In this document: one piece after another, positions 10,865 through 23,170 of the stretch
Layout of the letters: every line of letters begins with the position of its first letter
Numbering within the stretch: position 1 is the stretch's first letter
Assembly (NCBI GenBank): GCA_037127255.1
Contig: JBANSL010000004.1
Location: forward strand, 31,936,467 to 32,000,466
Reading direction: 5' to 3'
Length of the DNA stretch: 64,000 nucleotides
Origin: Persicaria tinctoria
Taxonomy: Eukaryota > Streptophyta > Magnoliopsida > Caryophyllales > Polygonaceae
The notes under the pieces: model-generated
The model's database searches: none
What the model saw: the letters and a program-made list of their open reading frames with translations, nothing else
Told to the model about the DNA's origin: nothing
Made by a program: the position numbers and the translations under genes

Positions 10865-13107
10865 TGTTGTAAGCGGAATCTGCCATGTTTTACAGTAACT
10901 TTTATATCGATTTCTGTATACATTTCATTCATTTGGGTTAAGATAGTACAGAATCTATGTAGTTTATGCTTATTTGCCAAAATTATGGAATCTACACCAG
11001 TTTCTGTTTAAATCGCAGAAATCGAGGCATTTACAGCAATTCTACAGAAGGTCGGAGAAGCTCGGAAAACCACTACAGAAGTCCAAGGTCAAAACAGCGG
11101 AACAAATCGGAGAGCCAAGTCTAGTCGACATCGAGTAACCCTACTCGACCTAGACGGGCCATGGCCGAGCAGCCTTGGTCGAGCACACCCTGATCGAGCA
11201 AGCCAGACACCCGAGCTCTGGACCCTACTCGACCTCGACAAGCCCTGGTCGAGGTCGACGAAGCCTAGTCCCCATGTCCGGAGTCGACAAGGAGAAGAGC
11301 CGAGCTTGCCGAGAAAAAACCACCCGAGGACGACCAGGAGGACTCGCTGCCGCGGAAAGAAGGACTCGCTGCCGCGGAACGAAGGACCCGCTGCCGCGGA
11401 CGAACCCATCCGCTGCCAGCGGAAGGAGCAGCTCGAGAAGACCTAGTCGGCCAACCTTACTCGAGGTCGACTAGGGCTCGTCGAGATCGACGAGCTGCCC
11501 TAAGCCATGTCCGAGCAACCCGAGGAGATCTACCCGAGAAGGTCCGGTCGATGACCTAATCCCACTCGAGGTCGACAAGGCCAACTCGAGGTCGACGAGC
11601 ACCAGTGAGCCAGAGTCCGAGCCACATCGAGCAGAGCCGAGCCAAGCCGAGCCACCCAACTCGAGGTCGAGGAGACCTTGTCGAGGTCGACTAGACCCAG
11701 ATTCCAGAAGCTTCTCGACTTGGCTTGTCCGAGTAGAATTTGGATGTCTTGGCCATGAAGGAATCCGAGAGTTGCTGGGATCTATCCGATCTATCAAATC
11801 TATCCATGGAAGGCGGAATCTATCAACATGAAGACATACCTACCATAATTAGTTTTATCTTTTCCTTATGGATTTAATTCCATTAAACAATTTATTTATC
11901 TTTCAAGCAATTTAGATAGAGATAGATATCTTCTTTCCTAGATTAGCTAGGGAATGAAGGCTATAAATAAAGCCCTAGGGGGCTGATTTTCATTCATTCA
12001 AATTCAGTTAGATTCAATTTCAGAGAGAAGTAAGTAGTTCCACAGAGAGTTTAGGAGTTCTAAGGTTTTTAGGGTTTTGGCTTACAGCGAAAGTTGATTG
12101 CCAAGATTGTAAAAGGCTTTTGAATATAGTTTTAATGCAAGTTTCTTTTCATCAATCAATGTCTGCGATTGCAATGAGGCGTGAGTAGTCCACCCACTTC
12201 TGGGGCTGGGGTGAGCCCGACGGTGGCCATGTGAGGCGATGCGATAAAGGTCAGATCTTTTTGTGTGATTCATCTTCTATCCCTATAAGCATGATTCTTT
12301 TGCGAGAGTTGAAGGTGATCCTTGTTTGTGTTATTGAAGCGAAAGTGATCTTAATGCAACTTGGATTAATTATGTGAAAAAGGGTTAGTAACAATTAGGG
12401 TTTATGCGAGAGCCTCTATATGCCTATTTGTTAATGACGAAAGTTATTTAGATGGAAAGCATGATCTTTTATGCCTTTATGTGTTGTTTTGCATGGTTAT
12501 CGTTGTGGTGTTGAAAACCTAGCCTTGGAGGTCTATTATATTGATTTATTTCACCGAAATTCTGAGTTCTGTGTTTGAATTTGCAAGCTTTAAAGTTTCT
12601 GTCTTTTTCCTGTTTCTGGTCGACCTAGACGAAGCTTCGTCGAGATCGAGTTACCCCTTGTCGATCTCGAGTTGGGTTTGTCTTAGTCGAGTTGTCTTTT
12701 CTTCTTTTTCTGGTCGATTTTTACTTTCTGAGTCACTGTGTTGGTCGATCTCGAGTACTGTTTGTCGAGATCGACGAGAGCCTTTGCCCTTTATTTGCTG
12801 CGTTGTTCTTTCTTTGTTTGCTTTACTTTCTGTCTTTTACTTGTTCTTTGCTTTTGTTTTAGTTGCCCTTGCCGGGTTATTTGTTTCTTTCTTTCTGTTT
12901 CTGCGATTCTGTCTGTTTTGCTCTGCTGCAGTGTCTGTGAGAATCTGATAGCTACCTGAGAACTGCTGACGTGCTTCCTCGTGGATTCGATCCTGACTTT
13001 TCTCTTACTACAACGGGAGGAAGTCTTGTATTATTTGCTGAGACAGGGAAGTCAATCTGAACTATATTTCATATTTATTTCATACTTGACCATCCTCCTA
13101 GTCAACA
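10865..13107 (+). mobile_element. Element B 3' LTR
   Basis: A 2243-bp copy of the 5' LTR, starting TGTTGTAAGC and ending GTCAACA. Differences from the 5' copy are scattered single bases and a small deletion near 12533. The TATA box is at 11962-11969. It is followed by the target duplicate CTAGT and then host intron DNA. Confidence 0.92.
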
Positions 13108-13713
13108 CTAGTAACCAGCAAGTTCATCACATGAAACCAACCCCATCAGTTGAACTAAGAGTAACCAACCTCGTCAGTAGAAAAAACAACCCCCAAGTAA
13201 TGTGTACAAATTCTGAAAAATTCAGCAAGCACCTTCTTCAATTACCTTTATTCATAAAACCACACAAACATTCAAACTGAACAAGAGAAATCATAGATGA
13301 AAGGCAGATGAAAGGCATTTGCAAACAAGTAGGTGCAATCAAAATATAAGAGCACAAACAAAACAAGCTGCAAGGTGCCCATAACTAATAGAAAACGCAA
13401 GCAGTAAAGTTTGTAATCATCCAGTAACAACATTTCAGATTGATAACAACATTTCAGATTATTGCAATACTATTAACAAGATAATTATCTGATGTATTCA
13501 TGCTAAGAAGTAAATTGACCAAAGATATATTACCTTCTCCGATAGGAAATGACCATTGTCAATTGGATTTAATCTGAAATGACCATCTTTGTTCCCATGA
13601 CAGTAGAGTTTCCTTGCTCCAAACAAGCAATTGATCAACAAGCCCAGTTGAGATGCTCAGAGAGAACAAATATGCCTAGTTTCCCCAATAATCAAGTAGC
13701 GGTATAGCACGAT
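13108..13713 (-). other. Host DNA between elements B and C (intron and one exon)
   Basis: About 600 bp of non-repeat DNA. Read on the minus strand it holds an exon at 13534-13655 and an AT-rich intron from 13533 down to the B insertion. The LTR of element C starts right after it at 13714; the candidate target site there is ACGAT (13709-13713). Confidence 0.6.
13534..13655 (-). pseudogene. Internal exon of the unidentified host gene split by element B
   Basis: On the minus strand TTCTCTCTGAG (acceptor) is followed by 122 bp that stay open in one frame and end at GAGAAG before the donor GTAATA. The peptide contains GLLINCLFGARKLYCHG and FRLNPIDNGHFLSEK, which look like conserved protein rather than random reading. 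It ends in phase 0, matching the phase-0 start of the exon at 3421-3573. Upstream exons would lie beyond 13714, where element C now sits; none was found. I do not recognise the family. Confidence 0.5.
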
Positions 13714-15855
13714 TGTTGTGAGCTGAATTTGCCATGTTTTACATTTACTTTTATGTCGATTTCTGCATGCATTTCATTCATTTGGGCTAAGATAGTACAG
13801 AACCTATGTAGTTTATGTTTATTTGCCAAATTATGGAATCTACACCAGTTTCTGTTTAATTCGCAGAATACGAGGCGCTTTACAGCAAATCTACAGAAGG
13901 TCAGAAAAGCTCGGAAAACGGCTACGGAAGTCCAAGGTCAAGGAAGCAGCGGAACCAGTCGAATCAATCTGAGAGTCAAGGTTACTCGATCTCGACGAGC
14001 TTGTCCGAGCAGCCTTGGTCGACATAGCCTCATCGAGAAAGCCAAGACCAACCCGACTTCCGGACCCAACTCCATCTCGACAAGACCCTAGTCGAGATCG
14101 ACGAAGCCCAGTGCCACACCCGGAGTCGACGAGGAGAAAAGCTGATCGAGAAGCCGAGGAGGAGAAGCCGAGCACACCTCTACTCGATCTCGACTAACCC
14201 TTTGTCGAGATCTTCAAGCGCCACAACGCCAGTCCGAGTCCGTGCCAAGGAGAAGCTGCTCGACCAAAGAAGGCCACACCTTAGTCGATCTCGAGGAGCC
14301 CTAGTCGAGATCGACGATGCCCAGAGCCCAGATCCGAGTTTGTCGAGCACGCCTACCCGAGAAGACCCAGTCGGTGAAACATCCCTACTCGATCTCGACA
14401 AGGAGTAGTCGAGATCGACGAGCACCATGAACCATGTCCGAGCCACATCGAGCAGATCTAGCCGAGAAGCCAAGTCGACGATGAATCCTAGTCGAGGTCG
14501 ATGAAGCCCTTGTCGATGCCGAGTAGAACCGATTCCAGAAAACGCGTCGTCGTGAGCTGCGCTAGTCGAGCTGGGATTTCTTGGGCATGAAGGAATCCGA
14601 GAATGGCCGAATTCTATCCAAATTCTATCAAATCCATCATTGAAGACAAGATCTATCAACTCATGAAGACTTACCTATTTAGATTTATCTTTTCCCTTTT
14701 AGATTTATTTCCTTAAAGCATTTTATTTATCTTTTAGCAAAGTAGATATAATTTTAGATATAGATAGATGATTATTTCCTTGATTAGCGGGGTTTGATCA
14801 CTATAAATAAGGCCCTAGGGGCTCAGTTTTATTAATTCAATTTCAGAGACAATTAGTTAGTTACATAAAGAGGAGATTGTAAGTTGGAGTTTATTTTATG
14901 CAATTTAGTTCTTTTCATCAATCAATGTCTGCGATTGCGATGAGGCGTGAGTAGTCCACCCACTTCTGGGGCTGGGGTGAGCCCGACGGTGGCCATGTGA
15001 GGTGACGCGGTAAAGGTCAGATCTTGTTATGCAATTCATCTTCTATCCCTATGAGCATGATTCTTTTGCGAGAGTTGAAGGTGATCCTTATTTGTATTAT
15101 TGAAGCGAAAGTGATCTTAATGCAACTTGGGTTAATTATGTGAAAAAGGGTTAGTAACAATTAGGATTTATGCGAAAGCCTCTATATGCCTATTTGTTAA
15201 TAACGAAAGTTATTTGATGGAAAGCATGATCTTTTATGCCTTTATGTATTACTTTGCATGGTTATCGTTGTGGTGTTGAAACCCTGGCTTTGGAAGTCTT
15301 TTATTATATTGAATTTATTTTCGTTGAAATTTTGAGTTCTGTGTTCGGAATTTGCCTTTAAAGTTTCTGAGTTTTACTCGATCTAGAGTTACTGTTGTCG
15401 ATCTAGAGGAAGCCTTAGTCGATCTCGAGTAGGCTTTGTCGAGATCGAGTAGCTGTTGGTCTTGATCGAGTTATTGTCGTCGATTTCTGTTTTCTGTCGA
15501 CATGCCTTTGTCGATATCGAGGAGCATGTGGTCGAGATCGACTAGCCTTTGCTTTGCTTTTAGTTTCTGCTTTGCTTTGTCTTTTCTGTCTTCGTTTAGT
15601 TCATTGCTTTTGTTTGTTCTTTTCTGTTTTATTCCCGTTTCTTTCCTTGTTTCTGTGTTTCTATCTTTCTGCTATTCTGTCTGTGAGATCTGTTGCTACC
15701 TGAGAACTGCTGACGTGCTTCCTCGTGGATTCGATCCTGACTATTCTCTTACTACAACGGGAGGAAGTCTTGTATTTATTTTGCTGAGACAGGGAAGTCA
15801 GTCTGAACTCTATTTTATATTTATTTCATACTTGACCATCCTCCTCCTAACAACA
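13714..15855 (+). mobile_element. Element C 5' LTR
   Basis: A 2142-bp LTR, TGTTGTGAGC...CAACA, of the same family as B but clearly diverged. Its palindromes are mostly TCGATCTCGA/TCGAGATCGA (U3 about 13985-14530, U5 about 15375-15545). TATAAATA is at 14812-14819. It is followed directly by a well-kept primer site. No matching 3' LTR or right-hand target duplicate can be assigned, because the element is cut off inside gag at about 16665. Confidence 0.85.
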
Positions 15856-15858
15856 AAT

Positions 15859-15876
15859 TGGCGCCGTTGCCGGGGA
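15859..15876 (+). promoter_or_regulatory. Primer binding site of element C (tRNA-Asp type)
   Basis: TGGCGCCGTTGCCGGGGA follows the LTR end and AAT. It is the best-preserved primer site of the family in this window and matches the 3' end of tRNA-Asp as known for Athila-type elements. Confidence 0.85.
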
Positions 15877-15938
15877 AGCAATCATTCGCGCCTTAGGTAG
15901 TCAGTTCTCACTTTTCTCTTGAGTGAATTCGCAGGTGT

Positions 15939-16664
15939 ATGCGCCGTTATGGTATCCCACCTGAGTTTGACGCCTTAGACGAACCGGAACGCCTCCTACA
16001 CATCAGAGCTAGACTGCAAAGAGCCATGGCAGCCGCTGAAACACAGGAGCAGCCGATATAGAGGCTTACCAGGGAACTAGCCGCAAAGGATACTACTATC
16101 GTCAATGAGAGAACAGCAAGGGAACAAGCAAATGAGCGCGCAAGGCAAGCAGAAGCTGAGCTTACCCAATATCCAACCACTGCAGAGGATTATATGCATC
16201 CCACTCTCGTCGTGCCTGAATCGGCGATTCTAATCCCTGATAACTCTTTCGAAATTCGCATTCAATTTCTTATAGAGCTTAAAAATAATGCCTTTTATGG
16301 TAGATTTAATGAGTGCCCTCTTGAACATATTACAAACTTTTCTGACATGTGTCGCACTCTTGCTGAAGGTACAACCCTGGAATATGTCAAGATGAAATCT
16401 TTTCGCTGGTCTCTCGCTGGGCCTGCACTGAAATGGCTGGAAGGGCTGAAAGCAAGATCACTCACAACCTGGGCCCAAGTAGAGCAAGAGTTTCTGAACA
16501 AATTCTTCCCACCCGCCAAAACAACACATCTCCGCCAGAAAATCACCGCCTTCAGACAGAAGCAAGGGGAACCGCTGGCAAAGGCATGGGAGCGCTACAA
16601 AGAACTTCTGCGATCTTGCCCTACTCATGGAAAGCCACCCTACGTCATTCAGGAGATCTTGCCC
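15939..16664 (+). pseudogene. Truncated gag of element C
   Basis: It starts MRRYGIPPEF, corresponding to the start of the B polyprotein. An in-frame TAG at 16059-16061 follows 40 codons; the same frame then continues open through the Gag core (MHPTLVVPESA...) to about 16664. There the coding sequence stops in the middle of the core, and LTR-end sequence of element D begins. The zinc knuckle and protease are absent. Confidence 0.85.
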
Positions 16665-16667
16665 TGT

Positions 16668-16967
16668 GTCCTCGTTTTATTTGCTGTTTCGTTTTGTCTT
16701 TTCTTGTTTTGCTTGTTCTTTGCTTTTGTTTTAGTTGCCCTTGCCGGGTTTATTTGTTTCTTTCCTTTCTGTGTTTCTGTCTTTTCTGCTGCTTCTGTGA
16801 GAATTTACAGCTACCTAAGAACTGCTGACGTGCTTCCTTGTGGATTCGATCCTGATTTTCTCTTACTACAACGGGAGGAAGTCTTGTATTTATTTGCTGA
16901 GACAGGGAAGTCAATCTGAACTATATTTCATATTTATTTCAATACTCGATTTACTCCTGCAACAACA
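16668..16967 (+). mobile_element. Element D, remnant of the 5' LTR (last 300 bp)
   Basis: From CTGTGTCCTCG to CAACAACA this matches the last 305 bp of the solo LTR at 19113-20402 almost base for base. It is joined directly to the broken gag of C with no target duplication, so the upstream 1-2 kb of D's 5' LTR and the rest of C have been lost together. Confidence 0.85.
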
Positions 16968-16970
16968 AAT

Positions 16971-16988
16971 TGGTGCCGTTGCCGGGGA
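16971..16988 (+). promoter_or_regulatory. Primer binding site of element D
   Basis: TGGTGCCGTTGCCGGGGA directly follows the LTR remnant. It is the tRNA-Asp-type site with one C-to-T change at its fourth base, consistent with CpG decay. Confidence 0.8.
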
Positions 16989-17050
16989 AGCAATCATTCG
17001 CGCCTTAGGTAGTCAGTTCTCACTGTTTCTTTGAGTTACTTTTCAGGTGT

Positions 17051-18727
17051 ATGCGTCGTTCTGGTCAAACACCTGAGTTTGGCAGCTTAGACGAACCGGA
17101 GCGCTACCTACACATCCACTCCAAACTCAAAAGGATCATGGCGGCCGCTGAGACACATGGACAGCTGGTCGCTAGGCTTACCAGGGAATTGGCCGCAAGG
17201 GATGCTGCTATCGCCGCTAAAGATGCTGCTATCACCGCTGAGAGAACAGCATGGGAACAAGCACTGGCTGAGCTTGCCCAATATCCAACCACGGCAGAGG
17301 ACTACATGCATCCAACTCTCGTCGTGCCTGAATCGGCGATTCTAATCCCTGAAAACTCTTTTGAAATTCGCACTCAATTTCTTATAGAGCTGAAAAATAA
17401 TGCCTTCTATGGTAGATTTAATGAGTGTCCTCTTGAACATATTACAAATTTTTCTGACATGTGCCGTACTATTGCTGAAGGTACAACCTTGGAATATGTC
17501 AAGATGAAATCTTTTCGCTGGTCTCTCGCTGGACTTGCACTGAAATGGCTGAAAGCAAGATCACTCACAACCTGGGCCCAAGTAGAGCAAGAGTTTCTGA
17601 ACAAATTCTTCCCACCCGCCAAAACAGCACATCTCCGCCAGAGAATCACCGCCTTCAAACAGAAGCAAGGGGAACCGCTGGCAAAGGCATGGGAGCGCTA
17701 CAAGGAATTTCTGCGATCTTGCCCTACTCATGGACAGCCACCCTACGTCATTCAGGAGATCTTCTTCAACTCTCTTGATCAAGTCACAAAGGATAGGATC
17801 AACCACTATACTCGCTATGAGTATCTGACAATGCCGCCAAGTGACGCATGGGGTGTGCTGGAGAAGCTCACTAACTATGACAACAAGTATGGGTCTACTG
17901 CAACCTATGAAGAGAACCCATACGCCAGGCCAGCACCATCCATGCCCCTATATGAGCCACCTAAGGAGATTGATCCTAATGTTAGGGAGCAATACTACAG
18001 AGACCAGAATAAGAAGCTCATCAAGCAAGTAAAGTATCTCTCTGTCAACCAGCATTGCATAGAATGCGGATCGCAAAGGCACACCACTCCTGAGTGCCCA
18101 CACGCAGAACAAGTCAGGATGGCAGAGCATCATGAGGATGTAGCATACGCAGGGGGTCCCAGTCGCTACATGGGGGACCAAAGGTTTCAGCAACCACAAT
18201 GGAACCAAGGTATCCCTAGGAACCCCCCGCCCTACAGAGCTCCAGGACATCCGGAAAGGGACCGGAAAAAGGATGATATACAGACAGTCCTGGAGGAAAT
18301 ACGGAGGAACCACTCAGAAACTAGGCAATCCTTCAACTCAGTCTATACTCAGATGCAAGGTGTCAACTCTAGGCTTGGGGAAATTGATATATGGCGGAAA
18401 TCAGTTGATACACAGACTAGTAAGCTAGCAGCAGGAATCCCCAGACAGTCAGGTGCGCTCCCTGGATCTTCAGAACAACGGAGAAAAGCTGGTCGACCAG
18501 AGCCTACTCGATATCGAGGAAGGTCTACTCGATGTCGAGGAGAAACTTTCAGAATCCTCGTCTGCGTCGAACAGCAAATCGACTACACCCAACCTGGTCG
18601 AGGTCGACAAGGGACTAGTCGATGTCGAGGAGCCCTTAGTCGACATAGAGCAGCCTGCAGCACCTCCGACGTCTGTTCTGGCTCCGACTCAGAAAAAAGA
18701 AGCTGCCTTTCCCCACAAAATCTCTAA
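17051..18727 (+). pseudogene. gag of element D (frameshifted in the hinge)
   Basis: The first about 475 codons correspond to B's Gag (helical N-terminus, Gag core with a small deletion, zinc knuckle CIECGSQRHTTPEC). After SGALPGSSE about 90 bp are deleted relative to B and the frame shifts. The VDLD-type hinge is still recognisable in another frame at about 18480-18660 (LLDIEE, LVEVDKGLVDVEE). A second shift follows near 18700, before the protease. The reading frame is therefore broken in at least two places. Confidence 0.85.
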
Positions 18728-18765
18728 AAGACCCAGCGGAAAAGAAATTTCAGGGCTTCATTAAG

Positions 18766-19112
18766 ATGCTTCAGAAGCTCAACGTCACCATCCCCTTTAC
18801 AGAAGCTCTCAATGAAATGCCATCTTACGTCATGTTCCTGAAGAAGATTTTGAGCAAAAAGCGATCGATGGCTGAAATTACAGAGGAGTGCAGCCACTTG
18901 GACATATTAGAGAAGAGGCCGGATCCAGGTAAGTTTGCTATAACTATTGGATTTGGTCCATACAAAATTAATGCCTTATGTGATCTTGGAGCTAGTGTGA
19001 GTATAATGCCTTTAACGATTTGGTCCAAGATTAAGATAGGTTCCCTAGAGCCTGTGGATCCTAGACTTTACATGGCCAACAACACTGTGGTCATCCCAAC
19101 AGGCATGGTGGA
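18766..19112 (+). pseudogene. Protease of element D, N-terminal half
   Basis: It carries the conserved pre-protease segment (MLQKLNVTIPFTEAL) and the DLGAS active site and is interrupted at TGMV by a solo LTR at 19113. The rest of the domain resumes at 20408. Leaving out the LTR and one 5-bp duplicate puts both halves in the same frame, so the insertion hit a gene that was then in register here. Confidence 0.88.
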
Positions 19113-20402
19113 TGTTGTGAGCCTAATTTGCCATGTTTTACAGTAACTTTTATATCGATTTCTGTATACATTGCATTCATTTGGGTTTAGATAGTACAGA
19201 ATCTATGTAGTTTATGTTTATTTGCCAAAATTATGGAATCTACACAAGTTTCCGTTTAATTCGCAGAAATCGAGGCATTTTACAGCAATTCTACAGAAGG
19301 TCGGAAAAGCTCGGAAAACCGCTACAGAAGTCCAAGATCAAAGCAGCGGAACCAAGCTGAAAGTCAGGGTAACTCGATCTCGAGTTAACCCTAGTCGAGA
19401 TAGACGAGCATGTCCGAGCACCGCCTTGTCGACAGAGCCTGATCGAGAGCCAGACCAACCCGAGCTCCGGACCCAACTCGATCTCGAGGACCGCTGGTCG
19501 AGATCGATGACACCTCAACGCCACGCCCGGGGTTGACGAGAAGAAGAGCTGGTCGACAAGCCGAGGACGGAACCGAGGACGACCAGGAGCACTCGCTGCC
19601 AGCGACTCGACTCGCTGCAGCGGACCGCTAGCTGCCGCGGAAAAACTCGCTGCCCGCGGAAGAGGCAACTCGCGGAAGCGGAAAGGAAGAACCTAACTCG
19701 ATCTCGACTACGCCTTTGTCGAGGTCGACGAGCGCCTGAGTCCAGATCCGAGCTTGCCGAGTAGAGCAACCCGAGGAAGCCTAGTCGACAGAGCCATCCT
19801 ACTCGATCTCGACCAAGCATTGTCGAGGTCGACGAGCCCTGTGAACCAAGTCCGAGCCACATCGAGCAGAGCTAGCCGGGAGGTCAAGTCGAGTAGATCT
19901 GGTCTAGGTCGAGTTGGTTTGCTTCTGTCTCTTGTCGATTTTCAGTTTCAGTTTCTGCTTGTCTTGTCGATCTCGAGTACCTGTTGTCGAAATCGAGTAG
20001 AGCTTTGTCTGTCGAGTTGTTTGCTTTCGTTTCTGTTTTCTGCTTTCACCACTTTTCTTATCGATCTAGAGGACAGCTTACTCGAGATCGAGTAGCTTCT
20101 GTGTCCTCGTTTTATTTGCTGTTTCGTTTTGTCTTTTCTTGTTTTGCTTGTTCTTTGCTTTTGTTTTAGTTGCCCTTGCCGGGTTTATTTGTTTCTTTCC
20201 TTTCTGTGTTTCTGTCTTTTCTGCTGCTTATGTGAGAATTTATAGCTAACTAAGAACTGCTGACGTGCTTCCTCGTGGATTCGATCCTGATTTTCTCTTA
20301 CTACAACGGGAGGAAGTCTTGTATTTATTTGCTGAGACAGGGAAGTCAATCTGAACTATATTTCATATTTATTTCAATACTCGATTTACTCCTGCAACAA
20401 CA
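19113..20402 (+). mobile_element. Solo LTR, internally deleted, inside D's protease
   Basis: A 1290-bp LTR, TGTTGTGAGCC...CAACA, flanked by perfect GTGGA duplicates (19108-19112 and 20403-20407). Its first about 780 bp match D's 3' LTR (23171 onward), and its last about 500 bp match the U5 end of the family. About 1 kb in between, including the TATA box and leader, is missing, with the joint near 19892-19905. It therefore arose from a full insertion by LTR-LTR recombination (or from a deleted LTR donor) and no longer has the family promoter. Confidence 0.93.
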
Positions 20403-21698
20403 GTGGACAATGTGCCAGTACAAGTAGGTAAGTTCTTTGTTCCTGCTGATTTCTTAGTTGTTGATATGCAAGAGGATCCTGCTTGTCCAATTATTCTAGG
20501 AAGGCCCTTCTTGGCGACGGTGGATGCCAACATAAGCGTAAGGAAAGGAGTGCTCACCTTCAACATCAGCGATGAGGTAATTGAGTATTCCTTTAATAAA
20601 ACTGAAAGGCATACAGATCCAATGGAAGAGGTCAAATCTATCTCAGCTGGCTACATCATCTGCGGGGAACCCAAGGTCAGGAATATGACCCCTTAGGAGT
20701 TGAAAAAGAGGGACATGGAGGCCCTGGTGGAGGAGATCAAGGCAATCCTCAAGGAGAACACAGAGAATCCAATCGACACAGATCAAGGTAAGTCGTTATG
20801 GATTAATTATTTTTTGGATGCCTTGACAGGAACTAAGTATGGGGTCAAGATCGACCAAGACTCCTCGACATCGAGGACCCTAGTCAATCTCGACCAGACC
20901 AAGGAGACTCCACCAGCACCGGCCTCGTCGAGCAGTCAGACGGAAGCAGAACCCTACTCGACCTCGAGTAGACTCGTCGAGATCGACCACCACTCGGCCA
21001 ACTCGACTTCGCCTTCCTCGACGCTGACGACTCCAGAACCAGAGGCCTTGTCGATCTCGAGTACGCTACCCGATGTCGACCAACTTCAGCATCCTCGGGC
21101 ACCGTCTTCGTCGACACAGACTCCACCAGACGGACGAAGCTCGTCGATCTCGACTAAGCTTGTCGAGATCGACCACCACCCGACTCCACCAGATCCTTCC
21201 TCCTCGACGCTGCAGACACCAGGAGCAGAAGCCTACTCGAGGTCGACCAGCCTTGTCGAGATCGACAAGCCCTGTTCTTCGTCGACTTCCGCATCCTCGA
21301 GCAGACCACCACCAGAACCAGCATCCTCTTCGAGATCGACTAGTCCTAGTCGAGATCGACCAAACACTTTGGTCCCTGATCCCGTCTCTGCGAAGGTAAG
21401 CAAATGTATGGATCTTTCTTCTCCTATTTCCATTAAAGATTTATCTATACATGGGAGAGGTTTGCCTTGGTATGTGCGATTGTGCAGGATATCCAATGAT
21501 GAGCCCAAGGAGTATGAAGTTGGAGACAAGCTTTATGTCTCTAAATCAAAGGATCATTGGTTTCCCAACAAATTTAACAAGAAGTGGATGGGGCCTTTCG
21601 TGGTGAACAAGATCCATTCTGGAGGATTACATCTGATGGACAAGAATGGAGTCTTATTTGAGGCCCAGGCTACATGGGCCCTGAAAATGCCACCTTGA
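20403..21698 (+). pseudogene. Protease C-terminus, hinge and integrase-like tail of element D
   Basis: It continues B's polyprotein from VPVQVGKFFVPADF through the ILGRPFL motif. An in-frame TAG at 20694-20696 stands where B has a Glu codon. After it the frame is open for 332 codons: a Ser/Thr/Asp-rich hinge with many SSRLVEIDHH-like units (20850-21365), then the integrase-like tail (WFPNKFNKK, GPFVV). As in B, no RT, RNase H or integrase core is present. Confidence 0.88.
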
Positions 21699-23170
21699 GC
21701 TAAATGGAGAAAGTCGGCCTAGCGACTATAAAATATAGAGCTTGTACATAGACTTTTTGGGACTTTTTGGACATTGTTTTTTTTGCTTGTTTTTGGTTTT
21801 GAACATTTTTTGGTTTTTGTTTTTTCTTTTGTGGATATGTTTTCATACTTTTCAGGTCTATGGATAGAACCAAGCAATAGTCATACTCGGCCTAGGAGGT
21901 GCTTCCAGTCAAAATTTAGAAGCCCTGCACATCTGTCTAGTGAGTTTCTTTCTTTACCCTTGTTTTTATACAATGAGGACACTGTAATGTTTAAGTATGG
22001 GGTGGGGGGAGGGCTTACTTTATGCATATTTGCCATATTTGACATTATGCGTGCATTATTTCATTGAATTGCTACATGGCTATTTTTGAATGCATTATTG
22101 ATTTATGGGCTTATATGCATGTTTTCCAAATTTTGAGAAAAATGACCCCCATTGAAAATTTTGGTTAATGTCATGGAAGCTTATATTGAACTCGACGATG
22201 CAAAATTGGATTCATTAGAGATATAGCATGAAATTGCCTAGTAAAGGGAAGTCACAATGAAGTGCATTCTTTTATTGAAAACCATGAAAGGAGGTAAAAT
22301 TTGAAGTTGCTTTTGACATGTTGCATGATAAGAGGATGGAGGACTTTATATTTCCATATACATGCTCATTGTGGATATCCTAGCCTTACCTATGCTTATG
22401 CATTACAGAAAAGCCATAATATACCTTATTTTAAATATTGCTCTACATGATCTTAATATTTCCATTCTTTACCTTATCCGAGGATTATGTTGAGAATGAT
22501 GTTACATTATGGAGATTGTTATATGGTTGTTGTGTTTATCATTATTGGAGTTTGGAAGGAAATTGTTTGAATTATATGGAAAATTTAATGAGTGAAAGAA
22601 AATCCAATCACCTCAGGAGATAAAGGTAGATTGACCCTGCTCTTTGAGATAATAGTTTGGAGAGATGGGACACATTGTGAGGAGTCCAAAGCACTAAGTA
22701 TCCGGGGCCATTCATGACACCCAAGTTTGCGACTCGCGAGAAGTCAGTGCTGAGGTTAGAGAGGTAAAAGCAATATTATTGATAAAAGCATTATGAAAGG
22801 TGATGAATCTAATGAGAAAGAATGTGGTATGAAAGTTTGGAACGTACTCCATTTCCCCGGATCAAAACCACCACATTGCCAAAAATTGCCCACCTTTTAG
22901 CCTTTTATCAATCTACTCCTTATTTGAGCTTAAATTATTAATGCTTTGTCACATACAAATTGTTTTTGCATAACCCTCCTTTTGTGAGTAGATGTTGCTT
23001 TTGTATAATTGCACATGCATGGATCTGTGACATGAGTACCTTTTCGAGGATGGTAATTAATTGCAGGGTTATATGGCAATGAATCAAATATGTTGAGAGT
23101 TTTGATCTCTTCCCCTGAATGACAAATAAAAGTATTGCTTGAGGACAAGCAAGCTTAAGTATGGGGTGTT
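21699..23170 (+). other. Non-coding region and polypurine tract of element D
   Basis: 1.47 kb homologous to 9400-10864 of B and 1-1240 of A. PPT-like motifs lie at about 21990-22012 (TTTAAGTATGGGGTGGGGGG) and directly before the LTR at 23157-23170. No credible gene is present. Confidence 0.8.

Larger units (their letters stand above)
3612..13107 (+). mobile_element. Element B: complete non-autonomous Athila/Tat-like LTR retrotransposon
   Basis: A 9496-bp element with LTRs 3612-5858 and 10865-13107, both starting TGTTG and ending CAACA. The flanking 5-mers are CCAGT (3607-3611) and CTAGT (13108-13112), a target duplication with one mismatch. The LTRs differ at only about twenty positions by eye over 2.24 kb, so the insertion is recent. 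The internal region encodes one open gag-protease ORF followed by 1.46 kb of non-coding DNA and a polypurine tract. RT, RNase H and the integrase core are absent, so the element must be mobilised in trans. It is inserted in an intron of an unidentified minus-strand host gene, in the opposite orientation to that gene. Confidence 0.92.
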
